Below are positions 36,721-46,874 of a stretch of 64,000 nt of DNA, in pieces. The notes beneath the pieces were generated by a model, which saw only the letters and a program-made list of their open reading frames with translations, was not told the origin of the DNA and did no database searches. The stretch is from Alkanindiges hydrocarboniclasticus (GTDB taxonomy: Bacteria > Pseudomonadota > Gammaproteobacteria > Pseudomonadales > Moraxellaceae): positions 186,001 to 250,000 of the forward strand of contig NZ_MLCN01000008.1 of the NCBI RefSeq assembly GCF_001982605.1, read 5' to 3'. The stretch's first letter is position 1. The number at the start of each line of letters is the position of its first letter. A program made the position numbers and the translations under genes.

Positions 36721-37878
36721 TTATTTTTGTTTTTTCGGCAGAATATCCATCAGCTTGCAGATAATGCCCAGCATGATTTCATCAGCGCCACCACCAATTG
36801 AACCTAAGCGGCCATCACGATAGAGCTGGGATGCGGGGTTATCCCACATAAAGCCCATGCCGCCCCAGTATTGCAGGCAGCTATCCGCCACTTCACGGGT
36901 GAGGCGTCCAGCTTTAAGTTTTGCCATGGATGCCAGCTTGGTTACGTTTTCACCGGCAATATGCGCTTCACAAGCCTGATAAGTCAGCGCGCGCAAGGCT
37001 TCCACTTCGGTTTGCAGTTCAGCCAGACGGAAATGTACCGACTGGTTGTTAATCAGCGGTTGGCCAAAAGTGCTGCGTTCTTTGCAATATTCAATGGTTT
37101 GTTCAATCAAATGATCCAGTCCACCAATAGCATTGGCGGCTGCCCACAGGCGTTCTTCCTGAAATTGCATCATTTGCATCATAAAGCCCATGCCTTCCAC
37201 GCCCACCAGATTGCGCTGTGGCACCCGCACATTGTCAAAAAATACCTGTGCGGTGGTGGTTGAGCGCATGCCCAGTTTGTTTAATGGTTCAGAAAAACTA
37301 ATGCCCGGCGTTGTGGCAGGCACAATGATCATGGATTTATTGACGTGTGGCTTATCATCAGAGGTGTTGGCCAGCAAGCAAAAAAAGTCGGCTTGCAGTG
37401 AATTGGTGATCCACATTTTGGTGCCATTAATGATGTAATCATCACCGTCTTTTTTAGCGGTGGTTTTAATGGCCGCCACGTCTGAACCAGCATGTGGCTC
37501 AGAGACTGCAATGGCAGCAACATATTCACCAGTAATGGCCTTGTTTAAAAATTCATCACGCAGTTCTGGGCTACCAAAACGGGCAAGGGCCGGGGTTGCC
37601 ATATCAGTTTGTACGCCAATTGCCAGCGGCACGCCACCGCACGCTGCACGGCCCAGTTCTTCTGCCACCACCAGATTATAGGAATAATCCAGCCCCAACC
37701 CGCCATTTTCAGTGGGCTTGCAAATTCCCAGCAGGCCAAGGTCGCCCATTTTTTTAAACACGTCGTGAATGGGAAAACGTCCGGCTTCTTCCCACTGCGG
37801 AATGTGCGGGTTTAATTCTTTTTCCACAAACTGGCGGGCGCTGCGGCGTAGGGCGTCATGTTCCGGGCTAAATTTCAT
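36721..37878 (-). CDS. atuD: AtuD, citronellyl-CoA dehydrogenase, copy 1
   Basis: The 385-residue acyl-CoA dehydrogenase is parallel to the copy 50 nt downstream. It shares the family blocks GGLGLDYSYNLVV, VSEPHAGSDVAAIK, KLGMRSTTTAQVFFDNVRVP and GGGADEIML. Copy 1 differs mainly in its N-terminal 110 residues and in the 190-280 region. AAAGGAC lies upstream of the ATG. Known atu clusters usually have one atuD, so the pair here is an expansion. It precedes atuC in the gene order, consistent with dehydrogenation before carboxylation. Confidence 0.88.
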   Translation of the reverse strand: MKFSPEHDALRRSARQFVEKELNPHIPQWEEAGRFPIHDVFKKMGDLGLLGICKPTENGGLGLDYSYNLVVAEELGRAACGGVPLAIGVQTDMATPALARFGSPELRDEFLNKAITGEYVAAIAVSEPHAGSDVAAIKTTAKKDGDDYIINGTKMWITNSLQADFFCLLANTSDDKPHVNKSMIIVPATTPGISFSEPLNKLGMRSTTTAQVFFDNVRVPQRNLVGVEGMGFMMQMMQFQEERLWAAANAIGGLDHLIEQTIEYCKERSTFGQPLINNQSVHFRLAELQTEVEALRALTYQACEAHIAGENVTKLASMAKLKAGRLTREVADSCLQYWGGMGFMWDNPASQLYRDGRLGSIGGGADEIMLGIICKLMDILPKKQK

Positions 37879-37934
37879 TTAAATGTCCTTTAAAAATTTC
37901 TTTGATTAATCTGAAAAATGAATGGTGTAAAAAA

Positions 37935-39548
37935 TTAAAGTCGTGCCACGCCAAAGCTGCTGGCTGTTAATTGACGCTGTTCAGCCTCTGCAATGGTTTG
38001 CAATAAAAATATCAGCAGACGACGTGTGTCACGCGGGTCGATCAGGCCATCATCATGCAAACGGGCAGAGTTAAATAGCGCACCACTTTGCTGTTCCAGT
38101 TTGGCAGCGGTGCCTTGCTCCAGAAAATCCAGCACTTGCGGATCAGGTTCCATGCCTTTTTGCCGCTGCTTTTCTTCCGTCACAATACGCAATACCTTGC
38201 CAGCCTGTGCGCCACCCATTACTGCGGTGCGTGAATTGGGCCACGCAAAAATAAAGCGCGGTGATAAGCCACGACCCGACATGGCATAGTTACCTGCACC
38301 ATAAGAACCACCCACCACAATGGAAATACGCGGTACACGGGCATTGGCAACCGCCTGGATCAGCTTGGAACCATGCTTGATAATGCCGCTTTGCTCAGCG
38401 TCTGTTCCCACAATAAAACCAGTGGTGTTATGCAGGAAAAGTAAAGGACGCTGGGTCTGGTCACATAGCTGGATAAACTGGGCCGTTTTCACTGCACCTT
38501 GCGGTGTAATCGGGCCATTGTTGGTAATAATGCCAATGGTCTTGCCACCAATTTTTGCCCAGCCGCACACGGTCAGTGCATCAAATTCCTGTTTGAATTC
38601 CAGAAAATCGGAATCATCGACCAAGCGCGCAATCACTTCCTTCATATCAAACGGCTGTTTGGGATCAGCAGGAATCAGCCCTAGTACGTCGTCAATCGGA
38701 TAGCGGGGTTCTAAATAATTTTCTGCATTAACTGAAGTTTGTTCCTTCCAGTTCAGCATGGCCAAGACATCACGTGCCATGCGAATGCCATCGGCATCGT
38801 TTTCTGCCAGATATTCTGCTGTGCCTGCAATCTGGGCATGAATTTCTGCGCCGCCCAGTTCTTCACTGCTGGCAATTTCACCTGTGGCAGCACGCAGCAG
38901 TGGTGGCCCAGCCAGAAACATTTCAGTTTGCTTGCGAATGGCAATCACATAATCGGACAGGCCGGGCTGGTAAGCACCACCCGCCGTTGCGTTACCATGC
39001 ACGACAGAAATTTGTGGAATCCCCGCCGCCGATAGTCGAGCCTGATTGGCAAAAGTCTTGCCGCCGGGAATAAAAACTTCTGCGGCATAGTTCAGGTTGG
39101 CTCCACCACTTTCAGTCAGGGTAATCACTGGCAATTTATTTTCCAGTGCAATTTCCTGTAGGCGCAGGGTTTTTTGCACACCCATCGGTGACATGGTGCC
39201 GCCTTTGATGGCGCTATTGGCGGCACTAATCAGGCAACGCACGCCCTGCACAAAACCAATACCGGAAATCACGCCGCCGCCAGCGTCGGAGCCATCCTTA
39301 TCATCAAACATCTGAAAGCCCACAAACCCGCACAACTCGACAAAAGGGGAGCCTGCATCCAGCAACAGCTTGATGCGTTCATGCGGCAGAATCTTGCCAC
39401 GCTTGTCAAACTTGGGCTTGGCTTCAAATGATTTATCCAGCACTTTTTGCTGAACGGCACGCATCTCATCAATGGCTTTTTGCATGGCCGTACGGTTGGT
39501 CGCAAAGCCGGAACTAGTGGCATCCAGCTCACTGTTTAAAATACTCAT
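37935..39548 (-). CDS. atuC: AtuC, geranyl-CoA carboxylase beta (carboxyltransferase) subunit
   Basis: The 537-residue biotin-dependent carboxyltransferase has the N-terminal half LLDAGSPFVELCGFVG, LTESGGANLNYAAEVF and VVHGNATAGGAYQPGLS. The C-terminal half has LFLHNTTGFIVGTDAEQSG, VVGGSYGAGNYAMSGRG and PNSRTAVMGGAQAGKVL. It pairs with the alpha subunit AtuF. LiuB/MCC-beta is a close homologue, but gene context with AtuA supports geranyl-CoA carboxylase. Its ATG overlaps the atuB stop by 4 nt. Confidence 0.87.
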   Translation of the reverse strand: MSILNSELDATSSGFATNRTAMQKAIDEMRAVQQKVLDKSFEAKPKFDKRGKILPHERIKLLLDAGSPFVELCGFVGFQMFDDKDGSDAGGGVISGIGFVQGVRCLISAANSAIKGGTMSPMGVQKTLRLQEIALENKLPVITLTESGGANLNYAAEVFIPGGKTFANQARLSAAGIPQISVVHGNATAGGAYQPGLSDYVIAIRKQTEMFLAGPPLLRAATGEIASSEELGGAEIHAQIAGTAEYLAENDADGIRMARDVLAMLNWKEQTSVNAENYLEPRYPIDDVLGLIPADPKQPFDMKEVIARLVDDSDFLEFKQEFDALTVCGWAKIGGKTIGIITNNGPITPQGAVKTAQFIQLCDQTQRPLLFLHNTTGFIVGTDAEQSGIIKHGSKLIQAVANARVPRISIVVGGSYGAGNYAMSGRGLSPRFIFAWPNSRTAVMGGAQAGKVLRIVTEEKQRQKGMEPDPQVLDFLEQGTAAKLEQQSGALFNSARLHDDGLIDPRDTRRLLIFLLQTIAEAEQRQLTASSFGVARL

Positions 39549-40477
39549 AGCTGGCTCTCTTCACGTGGTGAGTCTTCTGTTTGTGGCTGGCAGGATTGAT
39601 CCTGTTCTTCTTTGGGTTTAAGAACATCGGGAATAAAGGCACGATGAAATCCATTATAGGAATGACTGTTTTTGGCATCAGATAAGGGATACATGCGTGT
39701 ACCTAAAGACGCTGCACCATCAATGCGCAAGGTCACGCCAGACACAAATGCAGCCGCATCAGACAGTAAATAACAAATAGCCGAAGACACTTCCGATTCG
39801 GTGCCCATACGCTTAAGTGGCACATTGCCCGACAGACTGGGGATTACAAACTTGGCAAAATCGCCCTGATAAGTATCCATGCCAGACGACATAATCCATC
39901 CCGGTGATACGGCATTGACCCGCACACCCGATTTGGCCCATTCCACCGAGGCAGTTTTGGTCAGGTTATCCACCCCGGAGCGCGCAGCACCAGAATGCCC
40001 CATTCCCGGCATACCGCCCCACATGTCAGCAGTCATGTTCACCATGGAGCCACCATGTTTGGCCATCCATTGATTGTAGGCTTCGCGCATCATCAGGAAA
40101 GTACCATTCAGGTTGTTGCGTACTACAGCATCAAAACCATTGGCAGAAATACTTTCCAGCGCCGAAGGAAACTGGCCGCCAGCGTTATTGACCAGTCCAT
40201 CAATTTTGCCAAACTGTTCAATGACCTTGGCAATGGTGTCCTTAACCTGTGCTTCATCACGGATATCGCACACCAGACCCAGCGCCTTGCCACCATCGCT
40301 GCTAATTTCCTCAGCCACAGTATCCAGTTTTTCCGGCTTGCGTCCGGTAATAATCACTTGTGCGCCAAGACTGGCCAGTTCATGTGCGGTACAGCGCCCA
40401 ATACCCGAGCCGCCACCAGTGACAATAATCACTTTGTCCAAAAAGGCATCATGGCGAAAAATTGAGTGATACGACAT
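39545..40477 (-). CDS. atuB: AtuB, short-chain dehydrogenase of the atu cluster
   Basis: The 310-residue SDR has the NAD-binding motif VTGGGSGIGRCTA, NNAGGQFPS, and an active-site region around SMVNMTADMWGG and GHSGAARSGVDNLTK. The usual Tyr-x-x-x-Lys tyrosine is replaced by a GHSGAARSG stretch. This resembles the 2,4-dienoyl-CoA reductase type of SDR, which lacks the tyrosine, so a dienoyl-CoA reductase-like role is possible. A C-terminal tail after LGTRMYPL is unusual, Glu/Gln/Ser-rich and probably disordered. It overlaps atuC by 4 nt. Confidence 0.82.
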   Translation of the reverse strand: MSYHSIFRHDAFLDKVIIVTGGGSGIGRCTAHELASLGAQVIITGRKPEKLDTVAEEISSDGGKALGLVCDIRDEAQVKDTIAKVIEQFGKIDGLVNNAGGQFPSALESISANGFDAVVRNNLNGTFLMMREAYNQWMAKHGGSMVNMTADMWGGMPGMGHSGAARSGVDNLTKTASVEWAKSGVRVNAVSPGWIMSSGMDTYQGDFAKFVIPSLSGNVPLKRMGTESEVSSAICYLLSDAAAFVSGVTLRIDGAASLGTRMYPLSDAKNSHSYNGFHRAFIPDVLKPKEEQDQSCQPQTEDSPREESQL

Positions 40478-40532
40478 ATCTGTTTTCCTTAAAGCATTCT
40501 TTACTTCGTTATATTCAGTTCAAATTGAATTT

Positions 40533-40907
40533 TTACTCAGTGACATTTCCATAAGCATCATAAATTTCACCTTCATCACCTTGGACTTTTGCCGCCAGTT
40601 TCTGCGCTAAAGACCACATTTTCCCCAATATTTCACTATCAGGATTTTTTACTGCAATACGTCCATTAAAATAGTCAAACCAAGCCATACTTTCATTCTC
40701 AGCATGTTTGCTATAACTAGTCCAAACAGCTAATCCTTCACTTTCTACACGCAATATCTGACCATTACTCAAGCTGGTTTCGGCAAATTTATCCAGTCTC
40801 ATTTCTGAATCTTCAATGACAAGCTCTATCCATTCTTCCAAAGCAATATCTTCATTGATTTCATCAAACCAAAATTTTTTGCGTGTAATATGAACGTCAT
40901 ATCCCAT
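40533..40907 (-). CDS. Small orphan protein inside the atu operon
   Basis: The 124-residue acidic, cytoplasmic protein begins MGYDVHITRKKFWFDEIN, with EDIALEEWIELV, LAVWTSYSK, SMAWFDYFNGRI and AAKVQGDEGEIYDAYG. Homologues recalled with the same MGYDxHITR start occur widely as hypothetical proteins, often near toxin/immunity loci. I know no proven function. It sits between atuA (17 nt upstream) and atuB (55 nt downstream), same strand, and is more AT-rich than the atu genes. It is likely an insertion into the operon rather than a pathway enzyme. Confidence 0.75.
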   Translation of the reverse strand: MGYDVHITRKKFWFDEINEDIALEEWIELVIEDSEMRLDKFAETSLSNGQILRVESEGLAVWTSYSKHAENESMAWFDYFNGRIAVKNPDSEILGKMWSLAQKLAAKVQGDEGEIYDAYGNVTE

Positions 40908-40924
40908 TTGAATCTCTCTAAAAA

Positions 40925-42754
40925 TTACAATAGTTCTTTCGGGATTTTTACTAATATATCCAGTAACTGCTGGCCAAATGCCTTGCCTTGCGGATCAATA
41001 CGCAAGCTGGCAATACCGCCACCGCCCAAAGCATTTTTCAGCATAAAGTTCAGCGCATGAAAACCCGGTAACTCATAACGTATGACTTCGCTGCTGGCAT
41101 CATCTAGCACATGACTCATATACGCTGCAACGGCCTGCTCGGTTAGCGATGCACGAATCCAAGGTAAAAATTCCGGTTTGCGCGCAATCACGCCAATATT
41201 GGAATGGTTGCCTTTATCACCACTGCGGGCATACGCGAGCTGAATAAGAGGGACTTCAGTCAATGCACTTGCTGCATCGGAAACTGTATTGCTATTTGCA
41301 GTTTCACCACTGCTTAGGGGCGCAGGTAACTCAGTGGGCTGCGCTGTGACAGGAATAGCGGTGCGTTTGCCATTGAATTCGATTTCAACCGGCACCTGAT
41401 CCTTATCAATCAAAAATGAAAACAGCTTCACAACGGGCGAGGCTTTAGGACGGCCACCCACAATACCGGTAATGCCGGGCGCCATCCCTGTTGCTGCCTG
41501 CGCAATTTCAGACGCAAAAAACAGGCAGGCTTCCTTAAATGGATGGGTCACCGCCATTTTAATCACCACTTCACGCGTATCCTGATGCCGTGCCTGAGCG
41601 CCATAAGTGGTTTCTGTACCCAGTATTTCTACTGAAGTTGAAGTAAATCCCGGTACATTGCGCATGGCCAAAACACGCTGGCATTTGTCCAGAATGGCGT
41701 GCGAAACCGCTTCGGCTTTGGCCTTGGCATCACGCCCGCCCAGCATAAAACTTACCAGTACCCGAAACCCATCAGCATAAGTTGCGCTTACCTTGTACTG
41801 ATGGGTAGGGGCACGGCCCAGCGCACCAGTCACTTTTACCCGGTTGTCGTCCACTTGTTCCAGTTGCACATGGCTAAAATCAGCCACGACGTCGGGTAGC
41901 AAATAAGACTGCGGATCACCTATTTCATAAACAATTTGCTCGCCTACGGTAGCTGTACTTACTAGCCCACCGGTTGCTTCCGGCTTGGTCACTACAAAGC
42001 TGCCATCCTGGCTTACTTCCACAATAGGAAAGCCCATATTGGAATAGCCGTCTTTTACCAGATGCCAGTCGGTGAAATTACCGCCGGTACATTGGGCACC
42101 GCATTCAATTACATGGCCTGCCAGTGCCCCTTGTGCCAGCAGGTCATAGTCCGTTGTTTGCCAGCCAAATTCATGCATCAATGGCCCGAGCACCACGGCA
42201 GAATCCACCACACGTCCTGTAATGACAATGTCAGCACCCTGATCCAGTGCAACCTGTACGGGTGTGGCTCCCAAATAGGCATTAATGCTGGCAATACTGG
42301 CGGGTAATGGTTCACCTGTTTGCATTTCGCCAACCTTGAGGGCTTGTAATTCTTTTTGCTTATCGATCAGGTCATCGCCCAGCACCACGGCAACTTTCAG
42401 GTCCAGCCCAGCATCTGTAATAAGCTTATTTAGTGCATCACGACAGGCAATGGGGTTCACACCACCCGCATTACTAATTACCTTAATATTTTTTTTGGCA
42501 ATGGTTTTTAGCAACGGTGCCATAACACGAGTAACAAAGTCGGTGGCATAGCCCATATTGGAGTCTTTCATCCGGGCATTAGCCATAATTGACATGGTGA
42601 TTTCGGCCAGATAATCAAACACCAGATAGTCAATATTACTCAGGTGAACCAGTTGAAAAGCAGCCGTATTGGTATCGCCCCAAAACGCCGATGCACAGCC
42701 AATTCGCACAATTTTATGTTGTTCAGCATCCATATGATTTGCCGGGTTGCTCAT
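40925..42754 (-). CDS. atuA: AtuA, acyclic terpene utilisation protein (DUF1446 family)
   Basis: The 609-residue protein begins with the conserved [20 protein letters not shown] and [48 protein letters not shown] and [11 protein letters not shown] follow. The C-terminal domain includes [21 protein letters not shown]. This two-domain architecture defines the AtuA family, a marker of acyclic terpene (citronellol, geraniol) degradation clusters. The exact biochemical role is unsettled. It is the first gene of the operon, 185 nt from the divergent regulator. Confidence 0.93.
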   Translation of the reverse strand: MSNPANHMDAEQHKIVRIGCASAFWGDTNTAAFQLVHLSNIDYLVFDYLAEITMSIMANARMKDSNMGYATDFVTRVMAPLLKTIAKKNIKVISNAGGVNPIACRDALNKLITDAGLDLKVAVVLGDDLIDKQKELQALKVGEMQTGEPLPASIASINAYLGATPVQVALDQGADIVITGRVVDSAVVLGPLMHEFGWQTTDYDLLAQGALAGHVIECGAQCTGGNFTDWHLVKDGYSNMGFPIVEVSQDGSFVVTKPEATGGLVSTATVGEQIVYEIGDPQSYLLPDVVADFSHVQLEQVDDNRVKVTGALGRAPTHQYKVSATYADGFRVLVSFMLGGRDAKAKAEAVSHAILDKCQRVLAMRNVPGFTSTSVEILGTETTYGAQARHQDTREVVIKMAVTHPFKEACLFFASEIAQAATGMAPGITGIVGGRPKASPVVKLFSFLIDKDQVPVEIEFNGKRTAIPVTAQPTELPAPLSSGETANSNTVSDAASALTEVPLIQLAYARSGDKGNHSNIGVIARKPEFLPWIRASLTEQAVAAYMSHVLDDASSEVIRYELPGFHALNFMLKNALGGGGIASLRIDPQGKAFGQQLLDILVKIPKELL

Positions 42755-42819
42755 CTGCCTGACTCAATGTACCATTCGTAATACAACCATACCAAGCAAG
42801 CGCTAGGTTTGTGATTGTT

Positions 42820-42848
42820 AAAATGTATCATTTTGGTGGTGCAAAATG
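42820..42848. promoter_or_regulatory. Candidate AtuR operator between atuA and atuR
   Basis: AAAATG-TAT-CATTTT (42820-42834) is an inverted repeat. CATTTTG (42829-42835) and CAAAATG (42842-42848) form a second, overlapping pair spaced by 6 nt. The half-site CAAAATG occurs three times. It lies in the 185-nt divergent promoter region beside a TetR-type gene, the usual place for a TetR operator. Confidence 0.5.
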
Positions 42849-42939
42849 GTCAGTCGTTACGGCAGGCCAGCACAGTAAACCAGAAGTAGGGCCTGAACAG
42901 AGTGGCTCAGGCTTAAGTAGGAATTAACGGTTGAAATGA

Positions 42940-43545
42940 ATGCTTGAAATTAAAAGTCTGGAGCAATTGCCGCAAATAGGCGGGCTTGATGATAGTCCGC
43001 GTGGACGTGTTATGCGGGCAGCCGCTTACCTGTTTCGGCGAAATGGATATGCGTCAACCACAGTTCGGGAGCTGGCGCAGCTGGTTGGCATTCAATCCGG
43101 CAGCCTGTTTCATCACTTTAAAAGCAAGGATGATATCCTGCTGGCGGTGATGGAAGAAGCCATTCGCTACAACACAGCGCGCATGGAGCAGGCGGTGCAA
43201 CAGGCCACCGGCACGTTCAACCAGATTCGGGGCTTGATCCGGGCCGAGCTGGAATCTATCAACGGGGATACCGGCACAGCGATGGCGGTGCTGGTGTTTG
43301 AGTGGGATGCCTTGACGCCAGACCGGCAGGATTATTTGCTGAATATGCGTGAATACTATGAGCAAATCTGGTTAAACGTGTTGGACCGTGCGCAACAGGA
43401 AGGCCTGATCAAACACCCTCCATTTATCTGGCGGCGTTTAATTGGTGGCGCTATTTCATGGACAGTGACATGGTATAAGCCGGAAGGCCCTATGACGCTG
43501 GATCAATTGGCCGATATTATTATGCAAATGGGCAAAGCTGAATAA
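42940..43545 (+). CDS. atuR: AtuR-like TetR-family repressor
   Basis: The 201-residue regulator has the N-terminal TetR helix-turn-helix: RGRVMRAAAYLFRRNGYAST, TVRELAQLVGIQSGSLFHHF and KSKDDILLAV. A ligand-binding helical domain follows. It is divergent from atuA. In Pseudomonas AtuR represses the atu operon and is relieved by pathway acyl-CoA intermediates. The same control is inferred here. The ATG has no strong ribosome site. Confidence 0.85.
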   Translation: MLEIKSLEQLPQIGGLDDSPRGRVMRAAAYLFRRNGYASTTVRELAQLVGIQSGSLFHHFKSKDDILLAVMEEAIRYNTARMEQAVQQATGTFNQIRGLIRAELESINGDTGTAMAVLVFEWDALTPDRQDYLLNMREYYEQIWLNVLDRAQQEGLIKHPPFIWRRLIGGAISWTVTWYKPEGPMTLDQLADIIMQMGKAE

Positions 43546-43576
43546 GCAGCTTCAAAATAGTCCATTAGCGAAAACT

Positions 43577-43610
43577 AAAAATGCCAGCCTGCATTAATCA
43601 GAACTGGCAT
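43577..43610. terminator. Weak hairpin between atuR and purN
   Basis: ATGCCAG (43581-43587) pairs with CTGGCAT (43604-43610) across a 16-nt loop, with an A-run on the left. It could end purMN on the minus strand, but it lies more than 100 nt after purN. Confidence 0.3.
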
Positions 43611-43720
43611 GGTTTGGCTTGTGCTTTATACCGTTTAAATTAGAAATCTAAGCCATCTATTTAAACTGAAGATAAAAATTAAACCAGACATGAAACACAT
43701 GTGTAATCAGCAAAAGCGGC

Positions 43721-44383
43721 TTATTTTATGCAGCGCATCAGCTGTTCATGCATAAACCGCACGGGTTCAAGCAGGGGTTGCCCATCTAGATAGGCCTGAT
43801 TACCCAGCAGCGCCACACGTCCAGCCGCAATCCAGCCCATAATGCGCGGATACAACTCATGTTCCAGCACATGGATTTTGGCTTTCAGGCTTTGCACATT
43901 ATCCTGCGGGCAAACCTGTAATACAGACTGGGCAATCGCCGCGCCTGAATCCAGCTCTGCCGTCACAAAATGCACTGTACAGCCATGAAAACGGTCACCA
44001 GTATTTAACACTCGCTGATGCGTATTTAAACCTTTGTAAGCGGGCAACAACGACGGGTGAATGTTAATCAGCTGGCCACTAAAGCGATTCACAAAATTGG
44101 CAGTCAGCACCCGCATAAAACCAGCCAGTACAATCACATCCACCTGCCAGTTTAGCAGCACGGCAATCATCTCGGCTTCAAAGGCATCGCGGTCAGCAAA
44201 CTGGCGATGGTCAACTACCAGGGCGCGAATACCTGCATCTTTGGCGCGTTGCAGGGCATAGGCATCCGGTATATTGGAAATAACCCCGACCAACTCTGCC
44301 TGAATGCGACCCTGCTGGACTGCATCAATCATTGCCTGAAGATTACTTCCATTCCCAGAAGCTAAAACTGCAAATCTAATCAC
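43721..44383 (-). CDS. purN: PurN, phosphoribosylglycinamide formyltransferase
   Basis: The 220-residue enzyme uses 10-formyltetrahydrofolate to formylate GAR in purine synthesis. The phosphate loop [12 protein letters not shown], the catalytic Asn107 and His109 in INIHPSLLP, and Asp145 in ELDSGAAI are present. The start overlaps the purM stop by 4 nt, a classic purMN arrangement. Confidence 0.96.
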   Translation of the reverse strand: MIRFAVLASGNGSNLQAMIDAVQQGRIQAELVGVISNIPDAYALQRAKDAGIRALVVDHRQFADRDAFEAEMIAVLLNWQVDVIVLAGFMRVLTANFVNRFSGQLINIHPSLLPAYKGLNTHQRVLNTGDRFHGCTVHFVTAELDSGAAIAQSVLQVCPQDNVQSLKAKIHVLEHELYPRIMGWIAAGRVALLGNQAYLDGQPLLEPVRFMHEQLMRCIK

Positions 44384-45450
44384 GCCAGAATTACCCTCAC
44401 TTGGTCGTCTGCATCAGTGGTTGACTGTGCATCTGCCTCAATTTTTCCAATGACCCATGCTGTTTCACCCGCAGCCTGTAACTGTGCCAAGGCTTTTTCG
44501 CTGTCTTCACTGCTTACCGCAATGACCATGCCGACACCACAGTTAAAAGTGCGATACATTTCATAGGTATCGACATTACCTTGCAGTTGCAGGAACTTGA
44601 ACAGGGCAGGCCACTGCCATGACGCAGTATCAATGCGGGCACGCGTACCATTTGGCAGAACACGTGGCAGGTTACCGGGCAAACCGCCACCGGTAATGTG
44701 AGCCATTGCATGAATATCAACCTGTTTGGCCAGTTCTAAAATAGACTTGACGTAAATTTTTGTTGGCATCATGACAACGTCACTCAGCTTTTTGCCATCA
44801 ATGTCCTGATCCAGCGCAATATTTTTAACATCAATAATTTTACGGATTAAGGAGTAACCATTTGAGTGTGCGCCGCTGGAGGCCACCCCAATCAGCACAT
44901 CGCCAGCCTGTACCTTGCTGCCATCAATAATTTTTGCATGTTCAACCACTCCTACACAGAAACCAGCCAGATCATAGTCTTCGCCTTCATACATGCCGGG
45001 CATTTCAGCGGTTTCACCGCCAACCAGCGCACAGCCAGCCTGTACACAGCCTTCACCAATACCAGTAACGACATCCGCTGCAACATCCACATTCAGGTGG
45101 CCCGTGGCATAGTAATCCAGAAAGAATAACGGTTCAGCACCACACACCAGCAGGTCATTCACGCACATTGCCACCAGATCAATACCAATGGTGTCGTGCT
45201 TGTTCAGGGCCAAAGCCAGTTTTAACTTAGTGCCCACACCATCAGTGCCAGACACCAGCACAGGCTCGTCATAGCCTTTAGGAATTTTGCATAGCGCGCC
45301 AAAACCACCAAGACCACCCATGACTTCAGGGCGCATGGTACGTTTGGCGACGGACTTAATCCGGTCAACCAGATGATCTCCAGCTTCGATGTCGACGCCA
45401 GCATCTTTGTAGCTTAAACTGGTGGTTTGGGGTGAAGATGATATGGTCAT
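44380..45450 (-). CDS. purM: PurM, phosphoribosylformylglycinamidine cyclo-ligase
   Basis: The 356-residue AIR synthetase closes the imidazole ring with ATP. Visible motifs are [42 protein letters not shown]-type [40 protein letters not shown] and [17 protein letters not shown] 45450 with GGAGA upstream is the start; the frame extends 50 codons further without conservation. It is divergent from the PerM-like permease, as seen in related gammaproteobacteria. Confidence 0.95.
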   Translation of the reverse strand: MTISSSPQTTSLSYKDAGVDIEAGDHLVDRIKSVAKRTMRPEVMGGLGGFGALCKIPKGYDEPVLVSGTDGVGTKLKLALALNKHDTIGIDLVAMCVNDLLVCGAEPLFFLDYYATGHLNVDVAADVVTGIGEGCVQAGCALVGGETAEMPGMYEGEDYDLAGFCVGVVEHAKIIDGSKVQAGDVLIGVASSGAHSNGYSLIRKIIDVKNIALDQDIDGKKLSDVVMMPTKIYVKSILELAKQVDIHAMAHITGGGLPGNLPRVLPNGTRARIDTASWQWPALFKFLQLQGNVDTYEMYRTFNCGVGMVIAVSSEDSEKALAQLQAAGETAWVIGKIEADAQSTTDADDQVRVILA

Positions 45451-45602
45451 AAGATTAAGTCTCCGCGTAGGGGGCAGATTATAGCGCGAATAAACGAAAC
45501 GACTATGGTATTTCTCAGATAAAATGCTTATGTTTGGCAAATCAAAGGCAAAATATTGCAAAACAGGCCTGTTTCCTGGCACTGCCAGAGGGTAATTCAA
45601 AA

Positions 45603-46874
45603 ATGCAAGACCCCGTATTAAAAAGAATATTTATACTCGCCGCACTGGTGCTGGGTGGGTGGGTGATTTACCTGTTAATGCCAGTTATTGCCCCCTTTAT
45701 TGCGGCATTCTTTCTGGCCTATCTGATTAATCCACTGGTTGCGCGCATGGCCAAATACAACATGCCGCGCTGGTTAACGATTAGCATTGTTTTTCTTGGT
45801 ATTATTGTTGGGGTAGGGATTGGGACATGGTATCTGGCGCCTATGCTGTGGCAGCAGTTACGCTATGCACTGGACAATATTCCTGCTGCCATTAACTGGG
45901 TGAACAATAATGCCCTGCCATGGCTGGAAAACAACTTTAATCTTGATCTGGAACGCATCAATACCGATGAGCTGTCGGCAGCCATTATGGAGTATGTGCA
46001 AACCAATTACAGCGCTAATAGCGTGCAGCAAATGGTTTACCGTATTGCCCAATCCGGTCTTAACATTATTCATGTCGGCGGCTTGCTGGTACTGATTCCA
46101 ATTATTGCTTTTTATTTCCTGCTGGACTGGAACAGCATGATCCGCCGGCTGCAATTGCTAATTCCGCGTCACTATGAGCCAACCGTGGTACAAATCACGC
46201 GTGAATGCCATGCGGTACTGGGAGCCTTTGTCAAAGGCCAGTTGCTGGTGATGCTATTGCTGGGTATCGTTTATGCCGTGGGCCTTCAGTTAATTGGCGT
46301 TGAAGTTGGCCTGATCATTGGTCTAGTTGCAGGCCTGTGTAGTATTATTCCTTATCTGGGTTTTGCTATCGGTATTATTGCTGCTTTTGCGGCTTCATTA
46401 TTACAGTATGGACTGGATTGGGTTCAGCTATTACTGGTACTGGTGGTATTCATGATTGGCCAGGCAATTGAAGGCTATGTGTTACAGCCATTCTTGCTGG
46501 GTGATAAAATTGGCCTGTCGCCTGTTGCAGTGGTCTTTGCCGTTTTGGCAGGTGCCCAGCTTTACGGTTTCGTGGGCATGCTGGTAGCGTTGCCAGTGGC
46601 AGCTGTTTTGGTGGTGTTATTACGACATGCTTACCATACTTATGAAAGAAGCGTATTTTATATGGGATATCGCCAGCCTGCCAGTGTAAAGGTTCCAGCC
46701 AGCAGCAGTGAACTGTCTGAAACCAGTATCACTGAGCAAGACGTGGAAACTCACCTGACATTGCAGGATGATGCGCCCGAACTGGGTTTGCATAGCCCCG
46801 TATTAGAGCATCCAGCCAATTATTCAAGCTCCCCATTAAACCATTCATCAAAGCATGGAAATAACGGTTCATAA
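45603..46874 (+). CDS. AI-2E/PerM family transporter
   Basis: The 423-residue polytopic membrane protein has [58 protein letters not shown] and the paired [40 protein letters not shown] follows. These are hallmarks of the PF01594 AI-2E transporter/PerM family, which exports small molecules or ions; the substrate is unknown. The tail after about 360 is hydrophilic and rich in Ser/Glu/His. ATG 45603 follows GAGGG by 10 nt. Its TAA shares one base with the hda ATG. Confidence 0.85.
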   Translation: MQDPVLKRIFILAALVLGGWVIYLLMPVIAPFIAAFFLAYLINPLVARMAKYNMPRWLTISIVFLGIIVGVGIGTWYLAPMLWQQLRYALDNIPAAINWVNNNALPWLENNFNLDLERINTDELSAAIMEYVQTNYSANSVQQMVYRIAQSGLNIIHVGGLLVLIPIIAFYFLLDWNSMIRRLQLLIPRHYEPTVVQITRECHAVLGAFVKGQLLVMLLLGIVYAVGLQLIGVEVGLIIGLVAGLCSIIPYLGFAIGIIAAFAASLLQYGLDWVQLLLVLVVFMIGQAIEGYVLQPFLLGDKIGLSPVAVVFAVLAGAQLYGFVGMLVALPVAAVLVVLLRHAYHTYERSVFYMGYRQPASVKVPASSSELSETSITEQDVETHLTLQDDAPELGLHSPVLEHPANYSSSPLNHSSKHGNNGS

